Assembly: GCF_962719845.1 (NCBI RefSeq)
Contig: NZ_CAUIYF010000008.1
Location: 1 to 64,000, forward strand
Reading direction: 5' to 3'
Length of the DNA: 64,000 nt
Source of the DNA: Neisseria uirgultaei
Lineage (GTDB): Bacteria > Pseudomonadota > Gammaproteobacteria > Burkholderiales > Neisseriaceae
This document shows positions 1 through 8,515 of this stretch, one piece after another (the stretch's first letter is position 1; every line of letters begins with the position of its first letter). The translations under genes were made by a program, and so were the position numbers. A model generated the notes under the pieces. The model did no database searches and was not told the origin of the DNA. It saw only the letters and a list, made by a program, of their open reading frames with translations.

Positions 1-4
1 TTTT

Positions 5-18
5 GGGGGGGGGGGGGG
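5..18. repeat. Poly-G tract of 14 G
   Basis: Fourteen consecutive G residues follow four T at the very start of the window. Homopolymer G or C tracts of this length slip during replication in Neisseria and switch genes or promoters on and off. No gene start or end can be tied to it because the flanking sequence on the left is missing. The next 150 bases hold no convincing gene. The count may also be inexact, since such tracts are hard to sequence. Confidence 0.7.
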
Positions 19-193
19 CAGACGGCATCGGTGCGGCCTGAATACGGTAATATCGTAATAAATCCGCAGATGAAATACAAGGCTTCAAATGCGGGCAGGG
101 TAGGTGCTTCCGTTTCTTTGAAAATGAAACGGGTAAAACACAAATAAGGCCTGTATGCAGGCAAGGTTTATTTGTGTTTGACCTGGAAACGGG

Positions 194-230
194 TTCAGAC
201 GGCACGAACCGGGATGCCGTGCCGTCTGAA
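194..230 (-). terminator. Inverted uptake-sequence pair behind putP
   Basis: Two oppositely oriented uptake-sequence cores form a 13-bp stem (TTCAGACGGCACG paired with its complement) with an 11-base loop. It lies just beyond the stop codon of putP on the minus strand and fits the usual Neisseria use of paired uptake sequences as rho-independent terminators. Confidence 0.6.
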
Positions 231-236
231 AGGGGT

Positions 237-1763
237 TTATCGGGCGGCGCGGTAATCTGCGTCGGCTTTTTCAAAGCGTTCTTGGATTTCGCGCGAAGGT
301 TCTTTGTTGAACAGGGAAACCAACACGGCAACGATCAAGCAAACAATAAAGCCCGGCACGATTTCGTACATGGTCAACAGACCGCTTTCACCTGCCGCTT
401 GAGCCGGTTTTTTCACCCATTCCGCCCACACAACAACGGTTAACGCACCTGCAACCATACCCGACAACGCGCCGTAGGCAGTGATGCGTTTCCACAATAC
501 GGACAGAATCACAATCGGACCGAACGCCGCACCGAAACCTGCCCACGCGTAGGAAACCAGTCCCAATACTTTGCTGTTCGGATCGGAAGCAATCAGGATG
601 GAAATCACGGCAATCGCCAAGACCATCAGCCGGCCGACCCATACCAATTCCGACTGTTGCGCGTTTTTACGCAAAAAGCCTTTGTAGAAGTCTTCGGTAA
701 TCGCGCTGGAACAAACCAGAAGCTGGCATGACAGTGTGGACATCACGGCGGCAAGAATCGCGCTCAGGATGATGCCCGCAATCCAAGGGTTGAACAGCAA
801 AGTAGAAAGCGCGATGAAGATGCGTTCGTGGTTGCCCTTCATTGAAGCGACTTGGTCGGGATTGGCACCGAAATACGCAATGCCGAAATAACCGACCGCT
901 ACCGCGCCCGCAAGGCACAACGCCATCCAAGTCATACCGATGCGGCGTGCGGATACCAGCGATTTCGCGCTTTCGGCGGCCATAAAGCGCGCCAGGATGT
1001 GCGGTTGGCCGAAATAGCCTAAGCCCCATGCGGCGGTAGAAATGATGCCGATGACGGTCGTACCGGCAAACAGGCTGCCGTATTCTTTGCCTGTGCCTGC
1101 GGCGACGCTTTGAATCGCGGCAGACATCTGTTCCGCGCCGCCCAAGCCCAGATAGACCATCACCGGCGTTAAAATCAGGGCGAAAATCATCAAAGATGCC
1201 TGCAGCGTATCCGTCCAGCTTACCGCCAAGAAGCCGCCCAAGAAGGTATAGGCGATGGTCGCACCCGCGCCCAGCCACATTGCCTGATTGTAAGTCATAC
1301 CTTCAAACAGGCTTTGGAACAGGGTTGCGCCCGCCACAATGCCCGAGGCGCAATAAATCGTGAAGAAGAACAGGATAATCAATGCGGAAACCACTTTCAT
1401 CAAGTGTCCGCCCGCGCCGAAGCGGTGGAAGAAATAATCCGGCAGCGTCAGCGCATTGTTGGCGTATTCGGTATGCACGCGCAGGCGGCCCGCCACCAAG
1501 AGCCAGTTGAAATACGCGCCGACCAAGAGGCCGATGGCAATCCAGGCTTCGTTCAAACCGCTCAGGTAAATCGCGCCCGGCAGCCCCATCAAAAGCCAGC
1601 CGGACATATCGGACGCGCCCGCCGACATCGCCGTAACGAACGGACCCAAGCTGCGGCCGCCCAAAATATAATCGTCGAAATTGCGCGTGGAAAAATAAGC
1701 GGCAAGCCCGATGAGAAGGACTGCAACCAGATAGATTGCAAAAGTGATGTACATGGGATTCAT
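237..1763 (-). CDS. putP: Sodium/proline symporter
   Basis: A 508-residue inner-membrane protein of the sodium:solute symporter family. It imports proline with sodium for use as carbon, nitrogen and osmoprotectant. The protein is hydrophobic throughout, with about a dozen membrane spans. Early residues include the family signature around DDYILGGRSLGPFVTAMSAG and SDMSGWLLMGLPG. A GAGGAA ribosome site lies just before the ATG. Length matches PutP of other proteobacteria (about 500). The gene points leftward, away from ubiK, and ends in a paired-uptake-sequence hairpin. A putA gene is often next to it in Neisseria, but that region would be outside the window. Confidence 0.93.
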   Translation of the reverse strand: MNPMYITFAIYLVAVLLIGLAAYFSTRNFDDYILGGRSLGPFVTAMSAGASDMSGWLLMGLPGAIYLSGLNEAWIAIGLLVGAYFNWLLVAGRLRVHTEYANNALTLPDYFFHRFGAGGHLMKVVSALIILFFFTIYCASGIVAGATLFQSLFEGMTYNQAMWLGAGATIAYTFLGGFLAVSWTDTLQASLMIFALILTPVMVYLGLGGAEQMSAAIQSVAAGTGKEYGSLFAGTTVIGIISTAAWGLGYFGQPHILARFMAAESAKSLVSARRIGMTWMALCLAGAVAVGYFGIAYFGANPDQVASMKGNHERIFIALSTLLFNPWIAGIILSAILAAVMSTLSCQLLVCSSAITEDFYKGFLRKNAQQSELVWVGRLMVLAIAVISILIASDPNSKVLGLVSYAWAGFGAAFGPIVILSVLWKRITAYGALSGMVAGALTVVVWAEWVKKPAQAAGESGLLTMYEIVPGFIVCLIVAVLVSLFNKEPSREIQERFEKADADYRAAR

Positions 1764-2244
1764 GTGCTATTCCTCGTCTAAAACTTCAGAATTACAGGCT
1801 TTGAAATTGCAAGCAACTTGCGCCTGAAATGTTTTTCTAATAAAAGTACAACGGAAAATCCGGACACCCGAAAGGGGATTTGGATAAATTATCTTCAATC
1901 ACAATAAGATATGTAATGAAATCACATGAAATTGTAAATAATTTGGTTCAGCATAACCCAAATTCTTTTGTTTGCAAAGCACTTGCCGTCGAAAAAAGGC
2001 GGAGAAAAGCAGATTGTTAACATAAAATCTATCTAAAACAAGATATTATTTTGTAGTTGTTTGTAATTGAAAAGGGGTGGTGTTGTGAAACCGGCTTTCC
2101 GCCTGCTTATGTTTTGAAGTGTAGTTTAGCAACGGAAGTGGGGGCGGAACATTTTGTGCAGATGGCCGGCCGCCCGTTTTCAGACGGCATTTTTCCTTAT
2201 ACAATAGCCGCTTGAATTTGATATGTTCAGGAAGGATACAGATT
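1764..2244. other. Divergent intergenic region putP/ubiK
   Basis: About 480 bases between the divergent putP and ubiK genes. The left two thirds are AT-rich. One uptake-sequence copy (TTCAGACGGCAT) lies near 2179. Both genes must be transcribed from here, but no promoter stands out clearly enough to call. No conserved small gene or structured RNA was seen. Confidence 0.5.
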
Positions 2245-2565
2245 ATGTTCGGCAAGCAGCTTTTTGAAGAAGTCGGCTCGAAAATCAGCGAAACCATCGC
2301 CAACAGCCCTGCCAAAGATGTGGAAAAAAATATTAAGGCGATGCTGGGCGGCGCGTTCAACCGTATGGATTTGGTTACGCGCGAAGAATTCGACATCCAG
2401 CAGCAGGTTTTGATTAAAACCCGTACCAAACTGGCGGCTTTGGAAGAGCGACTGGCGAAACTCGAAGCCGCGCAAAATCCCGAACGGGCAGCATTGGAAG
2501 CGGCTGAAGCCGCTGCCGAAGAAGCCGTCGCCGAAATCAGGCAGCAAACCGCGGCCGGCGAATAA
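2245..2565 (+). CDS. ubiK: UbiK/BMFP-type ubiquinone biosynthesis accessory factor
   Basis: A 106-residue protein of the YqiC/BMFP family. In enterobacteria the homologue UbiK is a soluble accessory factor that helps assemble the aerobic ubiquinone biosynthesis complex and binds lipids. The first half has the family pattern FGKQLFEEVGSKISETI followed by an amphipathic stretch; the second half is a coiled coil rich in Ala, Glu and Leu (KLAALEERLAKLEAAQ). I chose the ATG at 2245 because AGGAAGGA lies 8 bases upstream; an in-frame ATG at 2212 lacks such a site. comM follows 13 bases later. Confidence 0.85.
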   Translation: MFGKQLFEEVGSKISETIANSPAKDVEKNIKAMLGGAFNRMDLVTREEFDIQQQVLIKTRTKLAALEERLAKLEAAQNPERAALEAAEAAAEEAVAEIRQQTAAGE

Positions 2566-2578
2566 GGCCGTCTGAAAT

Positions 2579-4075
2579 ATGTCGCTTGCCTTGGTTTACA
2601 GCCGCGCCTTGAGCGGTATGAATGCGCCGTTGGTCGAAGTGGAAGCCCACCTTGCCAACGGCCTGCCGCATTTCAACATCGTCGGACTGCCCGATACGGA
2701 AGTAAAGGAAAGCCGCGACCGCGTCCGCGCCGCCATTATCCAAAGCGGTTTCGAGTTCCCGGCCAAAAAAATCACCGTCAACCTCGCCCCCGCCGACCTG
2801 CCCAAAGAATCAGGGCGTTTCGACCTGCCGATTGCAATCGGCATCCTTGCCGCATCGGGGCAGGTTGCACCCGAAAAGCTGGCGGAATACGAGTTTGCGG
2901 GGGAATTGGCACTGTCGGGGCTGTTGCGCCCCGTGCGCGGCGCGTTGGCGATGGCGTGGCAGGGTATGCAGGCAAAACGTGCATTTGTTTTGCCTGAAGA
3001 AAACGCAGGACAAGCCGCCGTGATGCGCGGCATTACCGTTTACGGCGCGCGCTCTTTGGGCGAAGTCGCCGCTCATTTGAACGGTATCGAACCTTTGGCG
3101 CAAACCGAATACCAAGTTCCTCAGATGCCGTCTGAAAACGCCAAACTGCCAGATCTCATTGATGTCAAGGGTCAACATACCGCCCGCCTCGCTTTGGAAA
3201 TTGCCGCCGCAGGCGGACACAGCCTGTTGATGATGGGCCCGCCGGGAACGGGCAAATCCATGCTTTCCCAACGGCTGCCCGGCATCCTGCCGCCTTTGAC
3301 CGAAGACGAATTGGTCGAAGTGTGGGCATTGCGTTCGCTCCTGCCCAACCATCAACAGCAGCTCGACAACCACCGCCCCTTCCGCAGCCCGCACCACAGC
3401 GCGAGTTCGGCGGCTATGGTCGGCGGCGGTTCTGATCCGCGTCCGGGCGAAATTTCATTGGCGCACCACGGCGTATTGTTTTTGGACGAATTGCCCGAGT
3501 TCGACCGCAAAGTTTTGGAAGTGTTGCGCGAACCTTTGGAAAACGGCGAAATCCACATTTCCCGCGCAGCCCGCCAAGCCGTCTATCCTGCCAAATTCCA
3601 ACTCGTCGCCGCCATGAACCCTTGTCCGTGCGGTTATCTCGGGCATCCTGTCAAACCCTGCCGCTGCACGCCCGAAAGCGTCGTGCGTTACCGCAGCAAG
3701 ATTTCCGGCCCGTTGCTCGACCGCATCGATTTGACCATCGAAGTTCCGAGCCTGTCCGCCGCCGAACTGATGCAGCAGGAAGCAGGGGAAAGCAGCGCCG
3801 TCGTGTTGGCGCGCGTGATCGCCGCCCGCGACAAACAATACGCGCGGCAAGGCAAAGTGAATGCCGCCTTGAGCGTCAGTGAACTCGACACGTCCGCCCG
3901 CATCCAAAAAGAAGCGCAGGAAGCCTTGGGCAGCCTGTTGGAAAAACTCTCCCTCTCCGCCCGCAGCTTCCACCGCATCATGCGCGTGGCGCGTACGTTG
4001 GCGGATTTGGCAGGCGACGAAGAAGTCGGCAGAAGCCATGTTATGAAAGCCGTGGGCTTCCGTCGTGCTTTGTGA
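2579..4075 (+). CDS. comM: ComM/YifB-family AAA+ ATPase (Mg-chelatase-like)
   Basis: A 498-residue ATPase. In Vibrio and Haemophilus ComM is a hexameric helicase that promotes branch migration of incoming DNA during natural transformation, which suits a naturally competent Neisseria. An N-terminal Lon-protease-like fold domain (about residues 20-140) is followed by a Mg-chelatase-type AAA+ core with Walker A GPPGTGKS near residue 220 and Walker B LDELPEF near residue 303. A cysteine cluster PCPCGYLGHPVKPCRC lies near residue 350 and the C-terminal domain follows. The gap to ubiK contains AGGCCGTCTGAA, so an uptake sequence sits directly at the start codon. Confidence 0.92.
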   Translation: MSLALVYSRALSGMNAPLVEVEAHLANGLPHFNIVGLPDTEVKESRDRVRAAIIQSGFEFPAKKITVNLAPADLPKESGRFDLPIAIGILAASGQVAPEKLAEYEFAGELALSGLLRPVRGALAMAWQGMQAKRAFVLPEENAGQAAVMRGITVYGARSLGEVAAHLNGIEPLAQTEYQVPQMPSENAKLPDLIDVKGQHTARLALEIAAAGGHSLLMMGPPGTGKSMLSQRLPGILPPLTEDELVEVWALRSLLPNHQQQLDNHRPFRSPHHSASSAAMVGGGSDPRPGEISLAHHGVLFLDELPEFDRKVLEVLREPLENGEIHISRAARQAVYPAKFQLVAAMNPCPCGYLGHPVKPCRCTPESVVRYRSKISGPLLDRIDLTIEVPSLSAAELMQQEAGESSAVVLARVIAARDKQYARQGKVNAALSVSELDTSARIQKEAQEALGSLLEKLSLSARSFHRIMRVARTLADLAGDEEVGRSHVMKAVGFRRAL

Positions 4076-4094
4076 AAGGGTGTCGGGTCAGATT

Positions 4095-4123
4095 TTGCTC
4101 AAATATGGCAATATTGTTAGAAT
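4095..4123 (+). promoter_or_regulatory. Predicted sigma-70 promoter
   Basis: TTGCTC (4095-4100) and TAGAAT (4118-4123) are separated by 17 bases, upstream of the SPOR-domain gene and downstream of the comM stop. An uptake sequence follows before the start codon. Pattern match only. Confidence 0.4.
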
Positions 4124-4178
4124 ATCTGCCCGTACGCAAACGGTGTCAATGCCGTCTGAAATACATTAAGGTATGTTT

Positions 4179-5042
4179 ATGAACAAATTTTCTCAATCCG
4201 GAAAAGGTCTGTCCGGTTTCTTCTTCGGTCTGATACTGGCAACAGTCATTATTGCCGGTATTTTGTTTTATCTGAACCAGAGCGGTCAAAATGCGTTCAA
4301 AATCCCGGCTCCGTCGAAGCAGTCTGCAGAAACGGAAATCCTGAAACCGAAAAACCAGCCTAAGGAAGACATCCGATCTGAACCGACCGATCAAAACGCC
4401 TTGTCCGAACCGGATGCTGCGAAAGAGTCAGAGCAGTCGGATGCGGAAAAAACTGCCGACAAGCAGCCCGTTGCCGACAAAGCCGACGAGGTTGAGGAAA
4501 AGGCGGGCGAGCCGGAGCGGGAAAAGTCGGACGGGCAGGCAGTGCGTAAGAAAGCACTGACGGAAGAACGTGAACAAACCGTCGGGGAAAAAGCGCAGAA
4601 GAAAGATGCCGAAACGGTTAAAAAACAAGCGGTAAAACCGTCTAAAGAAACAGAGAAAAAAGCTTCAAAAGAAGAGAAAAAGGCGGCGAAGGAAAAAGTT
4701 GCACCCAAACCGACCCCTGAACAAATCCTCAACAGCGGCAGCATCGAAAAAGCGCGCAGTGCCGCCGCCAAAGAAGTGCAGAAAATGAAAACGTCCGACA
4801 AGGCGGAAACAACGCATTATCTGCAAATGGGCGCGTATGCCGACCGCCGGAGCGCGGAAGGGCAGCGTGCCAAACTGGCAATCTTGGGCATATCTTCCAA
4901 GGTGGTCGGCTATCAGGCAGGAAGTAAAACGCTTTACCGCGTGCAAAGCGGCAATATGTCTGCCGATGCGGTGAAAAAAATGCAGGACGAGTTGAAAAAG
5001 CACGGGGTCGCCAGCCTGATCCGTGCGATTGAAGGCAAATAA
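4179..5042 (+). CDS. SPOR-domain membrane protein, FtsN-like
   Basis: About 287 residues. The short cytoplasmic N-terminus is followed by one membrane span (about residues 12-33, GLSGFFFGLILATVIIAGIL). Then comes a long, highly charged, Glu/Lys/Ala-rich periplasmic linker (about 40-200) and a C-terminal SPOR domain (YLQMGAYADRRSAEGQRAKL to the end) that binds denuded septal peptidoglycan. This is the plan of FtsN, which activates septal wall synthesis. I prefer the ATG at 4179, since AAGG lies 7 bases before it, over the ATG at 4173. The gonococcal tetrapac gene (tpc) may be the same gene, but I cannot confirm that. The dsbA gene follows after 2 bases. Confidence 0.8.
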   Translation: MNKFSQSGKGLSGFFFGLILATVIIAGILFYLNQSGQNAFKIPAPSKQSAETEILKPKNQPKEDIRSEPTDQNALSEPDAAKESEQSDAEKTADKQPVADKADEVEEKAGEPEREKSDGQAVRKKALTEEREQTVGEKAQKKDAETVKKQAVKPSKETEKKASKEEKKAAKEKVAPKPTPEQILNSGSIEKARSAAAKEVQKMKTSDKAETTHYLQMGAYADRRSAEGQRAKLAILGISSKVVGYQAGSKTLYRVQSGNMSADAVKKMQDELKKHGVASLIRAIEGK

Positions 5043-5044
5043 TT

Positions 5045-5683
5045 ATGAAGCTCAAACATCTGTTGCCGCTGCTGCTTTCGGCAGTGTTGTCCGCACAGGC
5101 ATATGCCCTGACGGAAGGGGAAGACTATCTTGTGTTGGATAAACCCATTCCTCAAGAACAGTCGGGCAAAATTGAGGTTTTGGAATTTTTCGGCTATTTC
5201 TGCGTACATTGCCATCATTTCGATCCTTTGTTGTTGAAATTGGGCAAGGCATTGCCGTCTGATGCCTATTTAAGGACGGAGCACGTGGTCTGGCGACCTG
5301 AAATGCTCGGATTGGCCAGAATGGCAGCAGCCGTCAATTTGTCAGGTTTGAAATATCAGGCAAACCCTGCTGTGTTTAAAGCAGTTTACGAACAAAAAAT
5401 CCGCTTGGAAAACAGGGCGGTTGCCGAAAAATGGGCTTTGTCCCAAAAAGGCTTTGACGGCAAAAAACTGATGCGCGCCTATGATTCCCCCGAAGCTGCC
5501 GCCGCCGCATTAAAAATGCAGAAACTGACGGAACAATACGGTATTGACAGCACGCCGACCGTTATTGTCGGCGGAAAATACCGCGTCATCTTCAATAACG
5601 GCTTTGACGGCGGCGTTCATACGATTAAAGAATTGGTTGCCAAAGTCAGGGAAGAACGCAAGCGTCAGACCCCTGCTGTATAG
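5045..5683 (+). CDS. dsbA: Periplasmic thiol:disulfide oxidase DsbA
   Basis: A 212-residue DsbA-family oxidase that puts disulfides into exported proteins. A signal peptide (about residues 1-21, LLPLLLSAVLSAQAYA) has no lipobox cysteine, so this should be a soluble periplasmic form. That matches the third meningococcal DsbA (DsbA3) rather than the lipoprotein forms DsbA1 and DsbA2. The active site is CVHC near residue 54, and the cis-proline loop is STPTV near residue 176. It starts 2 bases after the SPOR-domain gene, so the two are probably co-transcribed. Which of the paralogues it is comes from memory of their architecture. Confidence 0.9.
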   Translation: MKLKHLLPLLLSAVLSAQAYALTEGEDYLVLDKPIPQEQSGKIEVLEFFGYFCVHCHHFDPLLLKLGKALPSDAYLRTEHVVWRPEMLGLARMAAAVNLSGLKYQANPAVFKAVYEQKIRLENRAVAEKWALSQKGFDGKKLMRAYDSPEAAAAALKMQKLTEQYGIDSTPTVIVGGKYRVIFNNGFDGGVHTIKELVAKVREERKRQTPAV

Positions 5684-5721
5684 AAATAGCCGAACTCCCG
5701 TATCCGAAAGAAGCACAAGCA

Positions 5722-6543
5722 ATGGATTTTCTGATTGTCCTGAAAGCCCTGATGATGGGCTTGGTAGAAGGTTTTACCGAATTTTTACCGATTTCCAGCA
5801 CCGGACATTTGATTGTGTTCGGCAATCTGATTGATTTTCACAGCAATCACAAGGTTTTTGTAATTGCCATCCAGCTCGGTGCGGTTTTGGCGGTAGTGTT
5901 TGAATACCGGCAGCGTTTCAGCAATGTGTTGCACGGCTTGGGAAAAGACCGGAAAGCCAACCGCTTCGTCCTCAATCTTGCCATTGCTTTTATACCTGCC
6001 GCCGTGATGGGGCTGTTGTTCGGCAAACAGATTAAAGAACATCTGTTCAATCCTTTGAGTGTGGCGGTCATGCTGGTTTTGGGCGGTTTTTTTATTTTGT
6101 GGGTGGAGAAACGCCAAAGCCGGGCAGAGCCTAAAATTGCCGATGTCGATGCATTGCGTCCGATTGATGCGTTGATGATCGGCGTTGCCCAAGTGTTTGC
6201 ACTGGTTCCGGGTACGTCCCGTTCGGGCAGTACGATTATGGGCGGGATGCTTTGGGGAATCGAGCGGAAAACGGCAACGGAGTTTTCATTTTTCTTGGCC
6301 GTTCCGATGATGGTTGCAGCAACGGCTTATGATGTCCTGAAACATTACCGATTTTTCACCCTGCATGATGTCGGTTTGATTCTGATAGGCTTTATTGCCG
6401 CTTTTGTTTCCGGTTTGGTGGCTGTAAAAGCATTGCTGAAGTTTGTTTCCAAGAAAAACTATATCCCGTTTGCCTATTACCGTATTGTTTTCGGTATTGC
6501 CATCATTATATTGTGGCTGTCGGGCTGGATAAGTTGGGAATGA
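5722..6543 (+). CDS. uppP: Undecaprenyl-diphosphatase UppP (BacA)
   Basis: A 273-residue integral membrane phosphatase that recycles undecaprenyl pyrophosphate to undecaprenyl phosphate, the lipid carrier used by MraY and MurG encoded downstream. Both family signatures are present: EGFTEFLPISSTGH at residues 13-26 and PGTSRSGST near residue 168. About eight membrane spans are visible. Loss or excess of UppP alters bacitracin sensitivity in other bacteria. It lies 38 bases after dsbA and ends in a hairpin terminator. Confidence 0.94.
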   Translation: MDFLIVLKALMMGLVEGFTEFLPISSTGHLIVFGNLIDFHSNHKVFVIAIQLGAVLAVVFEYRQRFSNVLHGLGKDRKANRFVLNLAIAFIPAAVMGLLFGKQIKEHLFNPLSVAVMLVLGGFFILWVEKRQSRAEPKIADVDALRPIDALMIGVAQVFALVPGTSRSGSTIMGGMLWGIERKTATEFSFFLAVPMMVAATAYDVLKHYRFFTLHDVGLILIGFIAAFVSGLVAVKALLKFVSKKNYIPFAYYRIVFGIAIIILWLSGWISWE

Positions 6544-6549
6544 AACCGT

Positions 6550-6584
6550 AAACCCGGCCTGAAGACATTATTCGGGTCGGGTTT
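6550..6584 (+). terminator. Hairpin behind uppP
   Basis: A 14-bp stem with two G-U pairs (6550-6563 with 6571-6584) and a 7-base loop starts six bases after the uppP stop codon. The U tract is poor, so termination may be partial. Confidence 0.5.
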
Positions 6585-6689
6585 GTCTGGCGGACTGATA
6601 AAATCAGGACGGGCGGGGCAATAGGTTTAAAGTCGATTGTCTGTTTTGAAGGCAGTGGTTTGTTCTTTGTTTTCCGGCAATCAGGCAAT

Positions 6690-6725
6690 AAAAAAGCACA
6701 TACCTTTTACGGTCTGTGCTTTTTT
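6690..6725 (-). terminator. Bidirectional terminator behind tRNA genes
   Basis: AAAAAAGCACA at 6690-6700 pairs with TGTGCTTTTTT at 6715-6725. The A and T runs make it a strong rho-independent terminator in either direction: for the two tRNA genes on the minus strand and for transcription coming from uppP. Confidence 0.8.
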
Positions 6726-6728
6726 ATC

Positions 6729-6804
<76 letters not shown>

Positions 6805-6811
6805 GAAAATC

Positions 6812-6888
6812 TGGTGGCGAATCAGGGACTCGAACCCCGGACACAAGGATTATGATTCCTCTGCTCTAACCGACTGAGCTAATTCGCC
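6812..6888 (-). tRNA. tRNA with anticodon CAT (Met or Ile2)
   Basis: A 77-base cloverleaf on the minus strand starting GGCGAATTAGCTCAG, with anticodon loop ATCATAA, T-loop GGTTCGAGTC and an encoded CCA end. CAT could be elongator methionine or the isoleucine tRNA whose C34 is changed to lysidine by TilS. It is not the initiator, because the acceptor stem begins with a paired G. Comparison with other CAT tRNAs of the genome would settle which it is. Confidence 0.9.
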
Positions 6889-6985
6889 GTTTCGTGAAGT
6901 CGCTATTATATGTTTTTTTGTTTTTTTGACAAGCCGTATTTTTTAATTTTGAATTAGTTTCCTGTTTTTAAATGTTAAAAAGTTT

Positions 6986-7014
6986 ATGCCGTCTGAAGCG
7001 GATTCAGACGGCAT
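6986..7014 (-). terminator. Inverted uptake-sequence pair behind the methyltransferase gene
   Basis: ATGCCGTCTGAA (6986-6997) and its complement (7003-7014) form a perfect 12-bp stem five bases beyond the stop codon of the minus-strand methyltransferase gene. Confidence 0.65.
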
Positions 7015-7019
7015 GAGGG

Positions 7020-8168
7020 TTAGAGTTTGTGGCAGATGTCGCCGAAACAAAATCCTGTCCAATCAGTGCCGATATTTTTTCCGAATGCGATGACTTTAAA
7101 CAGTTCGCCCATTTCGTGCTGGTCAATCAGTTTCTGAACGGCAGCGGCTTCACGGATGTAGGCGGGCGAGTCTGTTTTTCCCACTTGTGCCAACAGTTCG
7201 GTTATGCCCAGATTCAGCAGAAAATGGGACTGGGGCAGATAGCCTGTCAAATCCAGTCCTTCATCCGTACCGGCTTGGGCGATGTCGGTAAAGTTGACGT
7301 GGGCGGTCAGGTCGGCCAACCCGATGAAGTCGAAAGGATTGTGGATAACGTGATGCCGGTAGTGTCCGATCAATGTGCCTTGACTGCGTTGGGGATGGTA
7401 ATACTGCGCCGCATCAAAACCGTAGTCGATGAATATCATACCTCCGCGTTCAAGCTTTGAGGCAAGGGTGCGGATAAAGGCATATTGTTGCGGGTGCAGT
7501 TCGCTGGTGTAGGGAGAATCCGTTTGAGGGAAATAAAGGGAAGCAGAGGCGGAAAGCGACGGGTCGTGCAAGGGTCTTGCAGAATAGGCGAAACGGCCGT
7601 TATCCGTGCAAACGCCGATGTGCTCGAATAATCCGCCTTCATTTTTACGGACGATTTCGACAGGCATGGCATCGAGCACTTCGTTGCCGATGATGATGCC
7701 GTCAAACGCTTCGGGAAGTGCGGTCAAGTGGACAACTTTTTGAGATGCTTCCGGTGCGCGGGTCTGAATCAGGTTTTTCTGACGCGCGGCCAGCTCCGGC
7801 GATATTTCAATAATATAGTAACAGTCGATGCCGTCTGAAATGCTGCCCAACAGATCGGCGGCAAGCTGTCCGGTTCCCGCGCCGAATTCATAGATATTGC
7901 CTGCCGTTTGGGGTAGGAGTTCTTGAAGTTGGCGTGCCAGTGTCTGTGCAAACAGAGGGGTGAGGGTCGGTGCGGTAATAAAATCCCCGTTATTGCCGAT
8001 TTTATGGTTGCCGCCGGTGTAGTAGCCGTATTGCGGAGCGTATAAAACCAATTCCATAAAACGTGAAAATGGAATCCAATTGCCGTGTTTGCCGATTTCT
8101 TCGGCAATGAGGGTTTGCAGCTTGAGCGAGGATTGCCGTGCTTCGGGGGAGGGGAGGGGGAGGGGCAT
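7020..8168 (-). CDS. NDUFAF7/MidA-like SAM-dependent methyltransferase
   Basis: About 382 residues, of the family that includes mitochondrial NDUFAF7/MidA, which methylates an arginine of a respiratory complex I subunit. The bacterial role is not established. Visible features are the N-terminal motif FSRFMELVLYAPQYGYYTGG, the conserved GDFITAPTLTPLFAQ, the SAM site YEFGAGTGQLA near residue 89, and GNEVLDAMPV, all typical of this family. The start is uncertain: I chose the ATG at 8166-8168, while an in-frame ATG exists at 8237. It reads away from mraZ, with an AT-rich gap between. Confidence 0.8.
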   Translation of the reverse strand: MPLPLPSPEARQSSLKLQTLIAEEIGKHGNWIPFSRFMELVLYAPQYGYYTGGNHKIGNNGDFITAPTLTPLFAQTLARQLQELLPQTAGNIYEFGAGTGQLAADLLGSISDGIDCYYIIEISPELAARQKNLIQTRAPEASQKVVHLTALPEAFDGIIIGNEVLDAMPVEIVRKNEGGLFEHIGVCTDNGRFAYSARPLHDPSLSASASLYFPQTDSPYTSELHPQQYAFIRTLASKLERGGMIFIDYGFDAAQYYHPQRSQGTLIGHYRHHVIHNPFDFIGLADLTAHVNFTDIAQAGTDEGLDLTGYLPQSHFLLNLGITELLAQVGKTDSPAYIREAAAVQKLIDQHEMGELFKVIAFGKNIGTDWTGFCFGDICHKL

Positions 8169-8412
8169 GATAAATGTTATCTTGTGTAAATTTATTGGAT
8201 TTCCCGACATATTACACGTTGGTATAGATGCTGTCATGGCTTTATTTTAATGCTATATATTGCTTTTTATTTAAAATAAATAGCATATATGGTAATTATT
8301 TGCCTTTATTACTATGCCTTGCGGTTGGCTGCCTGCAATTGGATTTTTCTATTTTGTTGTTTTTAAAGGAATTTAAAAAACTTGATATATTAATGAAATT
8401 TTCCGTCCGTAT
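8169..8412. other. AT-rich region upstream of the dcw promoter
   Basis: This stretch between the methyltransferase gene and the dcw promoter is clearly AT-rich with long runs of A and T. It could hold UP-element-like sequence for the dcw promoter and the promoter of the leftward gene. No gene was recognised. Confidence 0.4.
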
Positions 8413-8441
8413 TTGACCGAGTGTTTAAAATTTCTTATAGT
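8413..8441 (+). promoter_or_regulatory. dcw cluster promoter
   Basis: TTGACC (8413-8418) and TATAGT (8436-8441) are separated by an ideal 17 bases. It lies about 75 bases before mraZ, and the MraZ boxes follow directly, so this is very likely the main promoter of the division and cell wall cluster. Confidence 0.7.
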
Positions 8442-8450
8442 GTCGATTGG

Positions 8451-8465
8451 TGGGGAATTGTGGGG
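8451..8465 (+). promoter_or_regulatory. Predicted MraZ operator (two TGGGG boxes)
   Basis: TGGGG occurs at 8451-8455 and again at 8461-8465, exactly one 10-base period apart, starting 9 bases after the -10 box. In E. coli, MraZ represses its own promoter by binding direct TGGGN repeats with 5-base spacers. The sequence here has the same unit and spacing, so autoregulation of the cluster by MraZ is likely. Confidence 0.6.
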
Positions 8466-8515
8466 CAAAGTGTCTCTTTTACCCTTGTGATTTTGATTTC
8501 GGCTTGGGACATGTC

